Shown here one piece after another: positions 15,153 to 22,110 of a DNA stretch of 25,668 nt (its first letter is position 1; every line of letters begins with the position of its first letter). Origin of the DNA: a virus. The notes below the pieces were generated by a model, which saw only the letters and a program-made list of their open reading frames with translations, ran no database searches and had not been told where the DNA came from. The stretch is taken from positions 1 to 25,668 of IMG/VR virus record IMGVR_UViG_3300027730_000128, one strand, 5' to 3'. The translations under genes were made by a program, and so were the position numbers.

Positions 15153-15158
15153 ATTATA
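15153..15158 (-). promoter_or_regulatory. Possible -10 box before the 153-residue gene
   Basis: TATAATAAATAG reads on the minus strand from 15158 in the 39-bp gap, between the M23-like gene stop and the strong ribosome binding site. There is no -35 box at normal spacing. It could be a sigma70 -10, or a late-type element needing a phage factor. Confidence 0.3.
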
Positions 15159-15169
15159 AAAGCATGTAA

Positions 15170-15904
15170 TCAACTAAATACATTGTTAAGGAAATCACCT
15201 GTTGCTGCAGACTTACCTTGTATAAACGGATTACTTGCTGAGTAAGAAGACAAGAAAGATTGTGGATTAAGTGCTTGATTCAAAACACTACCTAATAACT
15301 GTTCTTTTAACTGTTGTTCAAATGTCTTTGGTGCTTCCTTTGGCTTATCTGTATATTTTGCACCATACAAGAAAGCTTTAAGTATATCTTCTGTTCGTGC
15401 GTCAGTGGATGTTGTTGTTGTTGTTTGTGCGGGTGTAGTTACAGCCGGTGCGGTTGATGCAACTGTACTACTCCCCGCTGGTTTTGTATGTAGGAACTGA
15501 ATATCATAAGGTTGTCCCTTTGGATCTGTAGTTGATAAAGTACCATAACCTTTATTTGGTGCAAAAGTACCATAACCTTTATAAGCTAATTGCGTTCCAG
15601 CACCAATGCCTAAATCAATTCCTTCGTGGTACGTTGATGCTCCTGCAGTAGGCGCAGAACGTGGTCCAAAACGTGATGTGATTGGATTGTTCCAGCTCCA
15701 CTGACCATCTTTGCCTTGTTGTACGATAGGCTTCCCTGCAGCTTGTATATTTTGAAGTAAAGATCTTATTGTCTCTGGGTTAATTTTTTTACCTTTATCT
15801 TTTCCAAATTGTGGAATTACACGTACATCAAGATGTGGTCCAGTAGTCGCAAAGACATCTTCTCCGGGACTAGCAATTTTTCCTATCGGTATTAAACCTG
15901 CCAT
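15170..15904 (-). CDS. M23-type (lysostaphin-like) peptidase-fold virion protein, motifs permuted
   Basis: 244 residues. SRFGPRS at 77-83, then H93-E-G-I-D97 and DIQFLH139 resemble the first two thirds of an M23 peptidase (HxxxD zinc ligands, then a YxHL block). The block that normally comes last, GPHLHFEV with the HxH motif, appears instead at the N-terminus as G22-P-H24-L-D26-V-R-V, with the second His replaced by Asp. The domain may therefore be circularly permuted, and zinc binding may be altered. If active it would cleave peptide cross-links of peptidoglycan. The C-terminal 90 residues (Thr-rich linker, then KTFEQQLKEQLLGSVLNQAL helix) probably anchor it to the virion. Its place within the structural cluster suits an entry enzyme. 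The start has only a weak purine-rich leader. Confidence 0.65.
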   Translation of the reverse strand: MAGLIPIGKIASPGEDVFATTGPHLDVRVIPQFGKDKGKKINPETIRSLLQNIQAAGKPIVQQGKDGQWSWNNPITSRFGPRSAPTAGASTYHEGIDLGIGAGTQLAYKGYGTFAPNKGYGTLSTTDPKGQPYDIQFLHTKPAGSSTVASTAPAVTTPAQTTTTTSTDARTEDILKAFLYGAKYTDKPKEAPKTFEQQLKEQLLGSVLNQALNPQSFLSSYSASNPFIQGKSAATGDFLNNVFS

Positions 15905-15940
15905 TTGTATTTTATTTTTCTTTTATTCTAAAAGCAAAAA

Positions 15941-15958
15941 CCCCCAGTTTCCCAGGGG
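15941..15958 (-). terminator. Rho-independent-type terminator after the HhH gene
   Basis: The minus transcript reads CCCC, a nine-base loop, GGGGG and then TTTTTGCTTTT just after the stop of the 136-residue gene (15976). The stem is short but all G-C, and it is followed by a U-tract. It would separate the capsid transcript from the M23-like gene onward. Confidence 0.6.
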
Positions 15959-15975
15959 TAAATAGGAGATGAGTA

Positions 15976-16386
15976 TTAGACACGTATTAAATCAGCAGCA
16001 AAGACGTTTTCCCAATCAATTCGTTTAATCTGTCTCAGTTGTTCGAGATTGTTGAATCTTTCACCTGATAAGGACATTTGAAGATCTTTGATCTCACGAG
16101 CGGTCTTAAGACCAATGCCCTTGATATGATCTGCGAGCATCTGAGCAGTTGCCGAATTTACATTCAAGCGATGATCAGGAGGGAAAGTGCGTGGCTCTTC
16201 TTTTGCTGCTTTATCTTTTACCTGAAGAGTTTTTACCTTTTTAGTGGCATCTTCATCAGGAGAGATTTCAGTTTTATAAGCTGTAAATAAACGTCCGTCT
16301 TGGTCTTCGACCATAAACCAATCGCCGTTATCCCACTCGCTTATAACTTTGAGGCGTGCGCCTGTTTTTTTGTGCTGATAGAGCAT
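15976..16386 (-). CDS. Helix-hairpin-helix (ComEA-like) protein
   Basis: 136 residues in two parts. The N-terminal 45 residues (KKTGARLKVISEWDNGDWFMV..., GRLFTAYKTEI) look like a small beta-barrel domain. A Lys/Glu linker follows. The C-terminal 65 residues carry LNVNSATAQMLADHIKGIGL KTAREI, the helix-hairpin-helix signature of ComEA/UvrC-type domains that grip the DNA backbone without sequence specificity, here with IKGIGLKTA at 88-96 as the hairpin. It may bind DNA in the head or during packaging, or act at the portal. It sits after the two capsid-region genes. A perfect 10-bp hairpin ends one base before its ATG and would occupy the ribosome-binding site. Confidence 0.75.
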   Translation of the reverse strand: MLYQHKKTGARLKVISEWDNGDWFMVEDQDGRLFTAYKTEISPDEDATKKVKTLQVKDKAAKEEPRTFPPDHRLNVNSATAQMLADHIKGIGLKTAREIKDLQMSLSGERFNNLEQLRQIKRIDWENVFAADLIRV

Positions 16387-16387
16387 A

Positions 16388-16412
16388 AGGACCAGAAGAG
16401 TGTTCTGGTCCT
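16388..16412 (-). promoter_or_regulatory. Perfect 10-bp inverted repeat at the HhH gene start
   Basis: AGGACCAGAA and TTCTGGTCCT flank a five-base loop. On the minus strand the stem starts 12 bases after the stop of the upstream structural gene and ends one base before the ATG at 16386. No U-tract follows, so it is not a canonical terminator. It may stabilise the capsid mRNA 3' end, mark an RNase cleavage site, or restrict translation of the downstream gene. Confidence 0.7.
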
Positions 16413-16424
16413 AGTTTACCCTAA

Positions 16425-17228
16425 TTAGCTAACAGTGCGACCAATTAAGTAGCTATCGATATCTTCGTAGCCAGGAGCTTCATCAGGTTGGATGTAGCAT
16501 ATTTCAACTACAAAGTAACCTGTGCGACCAGCAAGTGAATCACCACTGGAGATGTAGAAACCACCAGAAGTAGTTGTGCTGTTAGCTGTCTCTTTTGCAA
16601 ACACCTTCATGGTGGTGGATACAGTGGCAGCGTAATTAACATTACCAGCTGTTACACCTGTTGCACCAGTAGCAATAAGGAATGGGTTGGTACCATAACC
16701 TGCAACACCTGCAGTGAAGAAGATTTCACCAACTTGTGTGCCAGAGGTAGTAGAGGTGAGGTTAGCTTGGATAACACCTTCGCCAACAGCAGAAGCAGCT
16801 ACTGGGCTACCAGCGTTACTGCGACCAAATGATAGTACGTTACCTGTTGCGGCATAGATGCCAGAAGCAACGCGACCATCACCCCAACCAGAAGCTACAG
16901 AAACCGCAGTGCGATATACGTAAGCAGGTAGGGTAGATGAACCAGAGATCACCATACCAGTGATGTTGGTACGTGTGTCGTCATTCTGATAAGGAGAAGG
17001 AACGATCACATCAGCAGCAGATACTGCACCAGCACCAGATGTTGCGGTTACAGCGACATAACCACGTTGTTGAAAATAACGATAACCGGGGAGAGCCAAT
17101 ACGGAAGTAGGGCCACCTTTAGTTGCGTCATTAGAGCCGTTGTCGTTGGTATCAATGTTTTTGTACCAACCGTTCAGGGGTTCCGCCCAGTTGCCTGGGT
17201 AGATTTTCTTAGCGGACAAATAAGTCAT
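16425..17228 (-). CDS. Capsid-region structural protein (possible decoration/stabilising protein)
   Basis: 267 residues, beta-rich, dominated by Gly, Ala, Thr, Ser and Val with very little Lys, Arg or Glu after residue 40. Segments such as VTATSGAGAVSAADVIV, GVIQANLTSTTSGTQVGEIF and GYFVVEICYIQPDE read as successive strands. The N-terminus (YPGNWAEPLNGWYKNIDTNDNG) is aromatic and acidic. It starts 36 bases after the major capsid gene, with AAGGA about nine bases upstream of the ATG, and probably shares its transcript. Position and composition suit a head decoration or second major virion protein. No family is recognised with certainty. Confidence 0.65.
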   Translation of the reverse strand: MTYLSAKKIYPGNWAEPLNGWYKNIDTNDNGSNDATKGGPTSVLALPGYRYFQQRGYVAVTATSGAGAVSAADVIVPSPYQNDDTRTNITGMVISGSSTLPAYVYRTAVSVASGWGDGRVASGIYAATGNVLSFGRSNAGSPVAASAVGEGVIQANLTSTTSGTQVGEIFFTAGVAGYGTNPFLIATGATGVTAGNVNYAATVSTTMKVFAKETANSTTTSGGFYISSGDSLAGRTGYFVVEICYIQPDEAPGYEDIDSYLIGRTVS

Positions 17229-17264
17229 TTATTTTTTCCTTGGAGATTATTACAGTGATTATGT

Positions 17265-18431
17265 TTAAACAGTGCCGTCATCGGAGACGTAGCTGAATGC
17301 GGTAGTAACGAAGTCCTTGTTCAAGGCTTCAAAACCAGCATACAGTTGCCAAATCAAGATGATGAAACGACTGAAGTCATCGTTGTTGTTGATGAGTACT
17401 TGAGCGTTAGGACCGCCAATACCAACACCAATTGCTTGAGGACCAAAGAAGTAACCTTGTGCAACTTCTTGAGAAGCGTAGTTACCAGATACACCGTTAA
17501 AGGCTGTGGTAACGTTCTTGGTTGGGAAGTTAGTTGACTCATAGAACTTCACACCTTCAAACTGAACGCCAGTAGGCATTACAGGTTCACCAGCCAAGAA
17601 GTAAGCTTGACCAGCTTGAGGACCCATGAAGAAGCTGGCGTTGTTAGGCATCATGGGGTTAGCCATGTACATGCCTTGACCGGGGTTACCGGCATAACGT
17701 GCGATCTCACGGAAGTCAGGGTCACGACGCAAGTGCATCATGAATGTAGGGTCGCAAATGCAACGATACAAACCATCAGCAAAACTTGGTACGTTACGCT
17801 TACGTAAATCTTTAACTACGGTCAACAGGTCAGTAGACACATGGAACTGTTGAAGATCAGCTGTGTATTCAGCTGACTCATAAGAAATACGGCCAGAGGA
17901 ATCTTTGGTTTTGTTACCAGCGAAGTAGTAACCACCTTGGGTTCCAGAAGCTTTACCGTTAGCTTCAGTTTTAGCTAGTTCGTCAAGGAAGACGCGATCG
18001 CGCCAACGACGATAGTCATCTAGCAGTGTGAGGCTACCGATAGATTGGTGGAACATATTCAAGTTACCTGTGTCCAGCAACATGCGCTGAGCGGTAACTA
18101 GAGTTTCACGAGCAATCTTAAAGGTTGAAGGTTGGGTAGGATCACCAGGGTCTGCAGGACCGGTGTATTCCTTAAGCACCACAAGGACTTTCTCCTTTGT
18201 GATGTTACGGCTGTTAGCGGTACCAATGGTTTGGTCGGCAATACGCTCGCGGCTATCCTTAGTACCAGGGGTTCCCCAGAACTTATAGCGGTCGAGTTGT
18301 ACAGTTTGACCAGGTTGACGTGTGAAGTCGTGGACGACCACGGGCTCAACAGCCATTTCCGCAATATAAGCAGGGTGGGGACGGTAAAGTTCCGCACCTA
18401 GAATCTTCGGAAAATCGTTATCAATGAACAC
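17265..18431 (-). CDS. Major capsid protein, N4-gp56-like (HK97 fold)
   Basis: 388 residues from a GTG at 18431, with GGAGG ten bases upstream. This is the shell subunit. Features match N4-gp56/P22-coat-type proteins: an N-terminal region about 'FTRQPGQTVQLDRYKFWG', a repeat-like ITKEKVLVVLKEYTGP strand pair, a long spine-type helix region (FKIARETLVTAQRMLLDTGN), the block GLYRCICDPTFMMHLRRDPD FREIARYAG (family pattern 'Y...i.P....dLr.DpeF...a.YaG'), and a C-terminal NNDDFSRFIILIWQLYAGFEALNKDFV block. It follows the scaffold-position gene and has its own likely promoter, as expected for the most abundant product. Capsid proteins of this type occur in several podo- and siphoviruses, so morphology cannot be settled from it. 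Confidence 0.88.
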   Translation of the reverse strand: MFIDNDFPKILGAELYRPHPAYIAEMAVEPVVVHDFTRQPGQTVQLDRYKFWGTPGTKDSRERIADQTIGTANSRNITKEKVLVVLKEYTGPADPGDPTQPSTFKIARETLVTAQRMLLDTGNLNMFHQSIGSLTLLDDYRRWRDRVFLDELAKTEANGKASGTQGGYYFAGNKTKDSSGRISYESAEYTADLQQFHVSTDLLTVVKDLRKRNVPSFADGLYRCICDPTFMMHLRRDPDFREIARYAGNPGQGMYMANPMMPNNASFFMGPQAGQAYFLAGEPVMPTGVQFEGVKFYESTNFPTKNVTTAFNGVSGNYASQEVAQGYFFGPQAIGVGIGGPNAQVLINNNDDFSRFIILIWQLYAGFEALNKDFVTTAFSYVSDDGTV

Positions 18432-18482
18432 TTTGTTTTATCCTCCAGTTCTCGGGGAATGTTTTTACAGGGTGAAAGATTC

Positions 18483-18515
18483 AGACATTATATGTCTTAT
18501 CTAACATGATTTTAA
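18483..18515 (-). promoter_or_regulatory. Likely promoter of the major capsid gene, with a dyad over the -10
   Basis: On the minus strand TTAAAA (18515-18510) and a perfect TATAAT (18492-18487) are 17 bases apart, 56 bases before the GTG start. The -10 lies inside a dyad, AGACAT-TAT-ATGTCT (18483-18497), a possible operator. The element lies just downstream of a hairpin that may end the preceding transcript. Confidence 0.5.
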
Positions 18516-18543
18516 CAGCTTGTAATTTATTCATTACAAGCTG
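18516..18543 (-). terminator. Hairpin between scaffold-position gene and capsid gene
   Basis: A perfect 11-bp stem, CAGCTTGTAAT/ATTACAAGCTG, with a six-base loop begins five bases after the stop of the 331-residue gene. On the minus strand it is followed by TTAAAAT, a weak U-tract, so it may act as a partial terminator or mRNA end. It separates low-level portal/scaffold expression from capsid expression. Confidence 0.55.
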
Positions 18544-18548
18544 ATGTA

Positions 18549-19544
18549 TTACTCCATTACAAACAGTTTGTTTGCAACAGTTTGAGGTTGTGCTTGATTC
18601 AAAATGCGCCAAGCATTTTGTGGATCACGTGTCATTGTGTCGTTAAATTCACCCCAGAAATTACCAGGGGCTTGAGGAGCAGCAGCAGCAGGAGGTGCAG
18701 GGAACTGACCTACTTGTGCATAACCAGCAGGCTGAGTGGGATAACCACGAGTAGCTAGTTGCTCTTCATTTTCGTACACAGGATAAGGACCTTCAGGACC
18801 GAAGAACTTAAGTGTGTAGTCGCTGAGTACATCAGGGTTAGTCAGAATCTCGTTATAAGCGAGGTTTTCCTGATGCTCATTAACGGCAAAGTTGGCGTAA
18901 CCGGTAACGCAGTTAGCTGCGCGGTTTCCCCATGCGACGGCGCTGTCCACCATTGCTTCCAGGTTTAGCGCGTAGTTGTTCAGGACTGCTGGCGCTTCCA
19001 TCCCGAACACGTCCAGAACCTGACGAGTCTCGTTGCTCAGATTGTAATAATCTGCTATCGCCGTATTTACTTCCTGGTGCGCCTGAACCGCCGAGGATCC
19101 CGTCAAGGAGGTTGGGGAAGAGTTGGGCAAGTAAGCCTGGTTGGCTTGCCAAGTCTGCGGAGCCGATTGTTGCGTAGCTTGGCTGTACGGAATTCCGTAA
19201 TTGGCCGGGGTATACTGAGGTGCCGCTTGAGAGGGTTGACCCTGGAACGGGGATTGGACTGGTGCGCTCAGTAGCCCCACTACCTTGTTGAACGCCGACT
19301 CCCATGGATTGCCCTGAGGTGCCGCCGGTTGGGATTGGGGGGCGTATTGAGTAGGGCTTGATTGGTAACTGGGGTTCGCCTGAGGTACCGCTTGGGGGTA
19401 ACTCGTACCCACTTGATAAGCCTGAGGTGCTGCCTGGTAGCTGACCGGAGCTGCTTGTGGTGCTGCCACCACGTAGTTGCTCGGAGCGACGGCTGCTGGT
19501 ACTTGGCTCATCTGTGGGATCGATTGGACGGTAGCGTCCTGCAT
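18549..19544 (-). CDS. Scaffold-position protein overlapping the portal gene
   Basis: 331 residues from ATG 19544, with a strong AAGGAG eight bases upstream. The N-terminal 160 residues are low-complexity (Pro, Gln, Ala, Ser, with recurring A-P-Q). The middle (about 165-250: VNTAIADYYNLSNETRQVLD, LNLEAMVDSAVAWGNRAAN) is helical and folded. The C-terminus returns to an APQ-rich stretch before a helical end (TRDPQNAWRILNQAQPQTVA). The position between portal and capsid genes is that of a scaffolding protein, which guides shell assembly and leaves the mature head, but its composition is not the classic charged coiled coil, so this is inference. Residues 1-210 are encoded by the same DNA as the last 210 residues of the portal. 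Confidence 0.7.
   Translation of the reverse strand: MQDATVQSIPQMSQVPAAVAPSNYVVAAPQAAPVSYQAAPQAYQVGTSYPQAVPQANPSYQSSPTQYAPQSQPAAPQGNPWESAFNKVVGLLSAPVQSPFQGQPSQAAPQYTPANYGIPYSQATQQSAPQTWQANQAYLPNSSPTSLTGSSAVQAHQEVNTAIADYYNLSNETRQVLDVFGMEAPAVLNNYALNLEAMVDSAVAWGNRAANCVTGYANFAVNEHQENLAYNEILTNPDVLSDYTLKFFGPEGPYPVYENEEQLATRGYPTQPAGYAQVGQFPAPPAAAAPQAPGNFWGEFNDTMTRDPQNAWRILNQAQPQTVANKLFVME
18913..19544 (-). other. 632-nt same-strand dual-coding overlap (portal tail / scaffold-position N-terminus)
   Basis: Both frames are open for the whole stretch and the second is shifted by +1. The sequence is visibly richer in G and C than the flanks. Recurring GCACCTCAGG-like units read as GTSG/STSG in the portal frame and as A-P-Q in the scaffold frame, explaining how both proteins came to have matching low-complexity sections. 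Confidence 0.85.
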
Positions 19545-21291
19545 AACTCATCTCCTTTTGTAATGCTTCTAATGTACGATACAGATATGGAGTTAGATCC
19601 AATCTTGGATCCGCAGCCATCGGTAAGTCCGGTGATTGCGGGTGAGGAGTCTGCATCATACCCCCCACCAGGCGAGAGAATTGAGAGTAGGCACTCTGTA
19701 ATTCATTCACCATCCTGAACGGGAACCCAGATAACATCTCGGCCCGCTCCTCTTCCGTTTTTGAGGGGAAGAGGTATTTCAGTGCTTCAATGCTATCAAC
19801 ACCTAATTCCTGTAGGTTCCTAACAACAATCGAGTTGTTAAGAATATCTTGTGTTGAGTCTTCATAAACAGGACCCATCCAACGCCATTGGAGCGTCACA
19901 TCTCCATCTGGAATTAGTCCTAATACACCAGGTGGTATTTGTTGAGTCTTAAGACAAGCCATCATTATCTTCTTGACTTGGTCCTCAAACATACCCATAG
20001 CTTCGTTATATGCTGCTGTGTCTTCATCAGTAGCTTGCTCGGGAAGTTCCAAGGGCCTTTCAATTCCTGCAGCCGCTGCTAATGTGTTACGGAATAAAGT
20101 TTCTTCTTGGAATAAGATAAGTTCTAGACAACGACATATCCCATATGTGTAAATAGCAGTTGCCTTCTTCTTTGATGTGGCAGATACTCTACCAAATAAC
20201 GATTTATATTCTGTTGCAGTTACACCTGCAGATATAGATAGTTCGTCTACACCACCAAGAGATGTACGTATCTCTTCTCGGTATTGACGTGCAAAAGAAT
20301 TTTGATCTCCTGTGATTGCATCTGGAACAATGTAACCAACACGATCGTTAGGTTCAAGGTTTGCAATGATGCGTGGTACGCGAAGCTGACCATCGATACC
20401 GCGATAGATAGGATCAGATTTAAACTGAGATCTACTTAAGGGTCCTGCACCACCAAAGCCTGAGTTTGCTGCAATAGAAGGACGCTGCACAGTAGCAGTG
20501 TCGCTACTGGATTCCATTAGATCCGTTTTAGGACGAGAAGAAAGTAGGGTTGGGCTACCAAAGAAGGTAACATTCTTCCGCATGGTACGTACCAAGTCAT
20601 CATGCGTGCATATATGGTTGGCTAAGGCGTCAAATTCACCAACACCTTCCATTGAGAAACCTTTGGTATTATTAAAGATTTCAACACAAGGAATAAAGCC
20701 AAGCGTATTTTTAAGTGTGGTGGTACGCCCAGAGTTCATTTGATAGTTAGTATCGAATGAAAGTTCTGCCTCCGAGTGTGTCTCTTCTATTGTCTTACGT
20801 TTAATTGAAAGACGAATGTAACGTTTGACTCCGCCTTGTCCCATGGAAGCAGGACCTGTTACATCAGAAGATACAATGTCCTGTTGAAAGCCGAAACCTT
20901 GACGTATCTTGTAGCTATAGATAATTACAACTTCGTCTAACTCACCGTCAATGTTGTAGAAACTCCTATACTCATTACGTCTAAAGAAGTAAAGGCGATA
21001 ATTGTTTTCTGTAGGACGTATGTAAAAAAGACCTTGTCCATCACATAGGAAGTAGTCCCAGATGGAGTCTAGGCGTGTGTCTATTTGATTGAATTTGATT
21101 ACACGGTCGATAAAGTCTTTGCGTTGATTACCAAAGTTATCTTGAGCTGGAAAAAATTCAACACCCTGCCGGATGCCAAACAACTTCATCTGTGCTAAGT
21201 GGGACGCGACAATGCCGGTATCAACGGAAGCTCCTCCATCTTTCTCGATGTAGGAATCAACAATCTCTTTAAGCCGGGCTTTAGCGTCCAT
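18913..21291 (-). CDS. Portal protein with long Ser/Gly-rich C-terminal extension
   Basis: The portal is the dodecameric ring at the head vertex through which terminase pumps DNA. The 792 residues include a core of about 580 with portal-type blocks: a helical start, QIDTRLDSIWDYFLCDGQGL FYIRP, a LGFIPCVEIFNN segment before EFDALANHICTHDDLVRTMR, and a helical stem region (TEYKSLFGRVSATSKKKATA, then LELILFQEETLFRNTLAAA) followed by ITL-type strands (DVTLQWRWMGP). Residues 583-792 are a Ser/Gly/Pro-rich tail (GSTTSSSGQLPGSTSG...) ending in basic SNGGQRRRMGKPRS. This tail is encoded in overlap with the next gene and makes the protein unusually long. Start ATG 21291 has AAAGG nine bases upstream. 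Gene order terL-(inserts)-portal-scaffold-capsid supports the call. Confidence 0.85.
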   Translation of the reverse strand: MDAKARLKEIVDSYIEKDGGASVDTGIVASHLAQMKLFGIRQGVEFFPAQDNFGNQRKDFIDRVIKFNQIDTRLDSIWDYFLCDGQGLFYIRPTENNYRLYFFRRNEYRSFYNIDGELDEVVIIYSYKIRQGFGFQQDIVSSDVTGPASMGQGGVKRYIRLSIKRKTIEETHSEAELSFDTNYQMNSGRTTTLKNTLGFIPCVEIFNNTKGFSMEGVGEFDALANHICTHDDLVRTMRKNVTFFGSPTLLSSRPKTDLMESSSDTATVQRPSIAANSGFGGAGPLSRSQFKSDPIYRGIDGQLRVPRIIANLEPNDRVGYIVPDAITGDQNSFARQYREEIRTSLGGVDELSISAGVTATEYKSLFGRVSATSKKKATAIYTYGICRCLELILFQEETLFRNTLAAAAGIERPLELPEQATDEDTAAYNEAMGMFEDQVKKIMMACLKTQQIPPGVLGLIPDGDVTLQWRWMGPVYEDSTQDILNNSIVVRNLQELGVDSIEALKYLFPSKTEEERAEMLSGFPFRMVNELQSAYSQFSRLVGGMMQTPHPQSPDLPMAADPRLDLTPYLYRTLEALQKEMSYAGRYRPIDPTDEPSTSSRRSEQLRGGSTTSSSGQLPGSTSGLSSGYELPPSGTSGEPQLPIKPYSIRPPIPTGGTSGQSMGVGVQQGSGATERTSPIPVPGSTLSSGTSVYPGQLRNSVQPSYATIGSADLASQPGLLAQLFPNLLDGILGGSGAPGSKYGDSRLLQSEQRDSSGSGRVRDGSASSPEQLRAKPGSNGGQRRRMGKPRS

Positions 21292-21322
21292 TAATTATTA
21301 CCTTTGTTAAATGCTAGCAGAT

Positions 21323-21901
21323 TTAAGAGACATATTTATTAATAAATCCGTTTGGTAAAGAAGATTGGTTTTCGCGAAGCTGCGCTAACATCTGTTCCAT
21401 ACCATCGGAATCTTCAGTAAAATCTTGAGCAAGAGGAGTAGATCCCTTTGGACGCACATTAGCAGGGCCTGCTGCACCACGATTAGGTAAGATTCCCCCT
21501 TGTCCGCCAAACGCGTCAGGGTAGTATTTAACGGGTGTACTAGGACCTTGATTTTGTGCTTGTAACTGATCAGTAAAACCAGCAAAATTACCTGGCTGAC
21601 CTGGATTCATTTGTGCTGTTGCACCGGCAAGGTTACTAGAACCAAAAGGTGATCCGGCTAAAGGCAGCTGTGGACCACCACCAGGAGTAATCCCACGGCG
21701 TTCCATCTCTTTAAGTAACTGTTGATTATTTGGAGTGCTCTGTAGAAGACGTCGTATCTGTTCTTCTGAACGACCACCTAAAGCACCTGGACCTTTGTTC
21801 ACATCAAAACTAGGGTTACCAGCAAGGAAGCTATTAGCTGTACCACCTATATTACCAACTGCCCCAGGTACGTTGCGTTCTCCGCCATAATAACCAGCCA
21901 T
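21323..21901 (-). CDS. Hypothetical Gly/Pro/Gln-rich protein upstream of portal
   Basis: 192 residues, low in hydrophobic and aromatic residues and probably largely disordered. A short charged helical stretch occurs near residues 43-70 (SEEQIRRLLQSTPNNQQLLKEMERRG). The remainder is Gly/Pro/Asn/Gln-rich (PGGGPQLPLAGSPFGSSNLA). The C-terminal part is acidic, then helical (DGMEQMLAQLRENQSSLPNG). No family is recognised. It lies 31 bases before the portal gene in the same direction and is probably co-transcribed with it. It may be a small virion or assembly-associated protein. ATG 21901 has AAGTAAG about 10 bases upstream. Confidence 0.6.
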   Translation of the reverse strand: MAGYYGGERNVPGAVGNIGGTANSFLAGNPSFDVNKGPGALGGRSEEQIRRLLQSTPNNQQLLKEMERRGITPGGGPQLPLAGSPFGSSNLAGATAQMNPGQPGNFAGFTDQLQAQNQGPSTPVKYYPDAFGGQGGILPNRGAAGPANVRPKGSTPLAQDFTEDSDGMEQMLAQLRENQSSLPNGFINKYVS

Positions 21902-21927
21902 AATCTAACTACTTACTTTTGTGTATT

Positions 21928-22110
21928 CTACTCTTCTATAACCTCATAACCGCTTGAGTCATTTACTTTACTTAGAATGATGCCGTTACTACGTACATCC
22001 CAACTAAGCACATCATCCTCCTTCCAGCCCAACTCGTCGATTACTTCTTCTGGAAACGTGATGAAACAATCACCGTTTTCATCTTCTTGGATTTCAAGTA
22101 CGTAGCTCAT
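21928..22110 (-). CDS. AbrB/MazE-like swapped-hairpin protein
   Basis: 60 residues. YVLEIQEDENGDCFITFPEE, then VIDELGWKEDDVLSWDVRSN and GIILSKV follow the SpoVT-AbrB pattern ('G.i.iP.ev...lgl..GD.l.v....g.i.l...'). Such domains dimerise and bind DNA in regulators and antitoxins. No toxin gene is beside it, so a small transcription factor is more likely than an antitoxin. The usual basic DNA-contacting residues are few and the protein is very acidic, so DNA binding may be weak or lost. It overlaps the preceding gene by ATGA and is co-translated with it. Similar short AbrB-like proteins are common in cyanophages. Confidence 0.72.
   Translation of the reverse strand: MSYVLEIQEDENGDCFITFPEEVIDELGWKEDDVLSWDVRSNGIILSKVNDSSGYEVIEE

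Noticed and set aside
19362-19718. 118-residue plus-strand frame opposite the portal/scaffold overlap
   Set aside because: A third open frame is expected from the GC-rich repeat composition of the overlap; it is Arg/Cys/His-rich with no family and no ribosome binding site.
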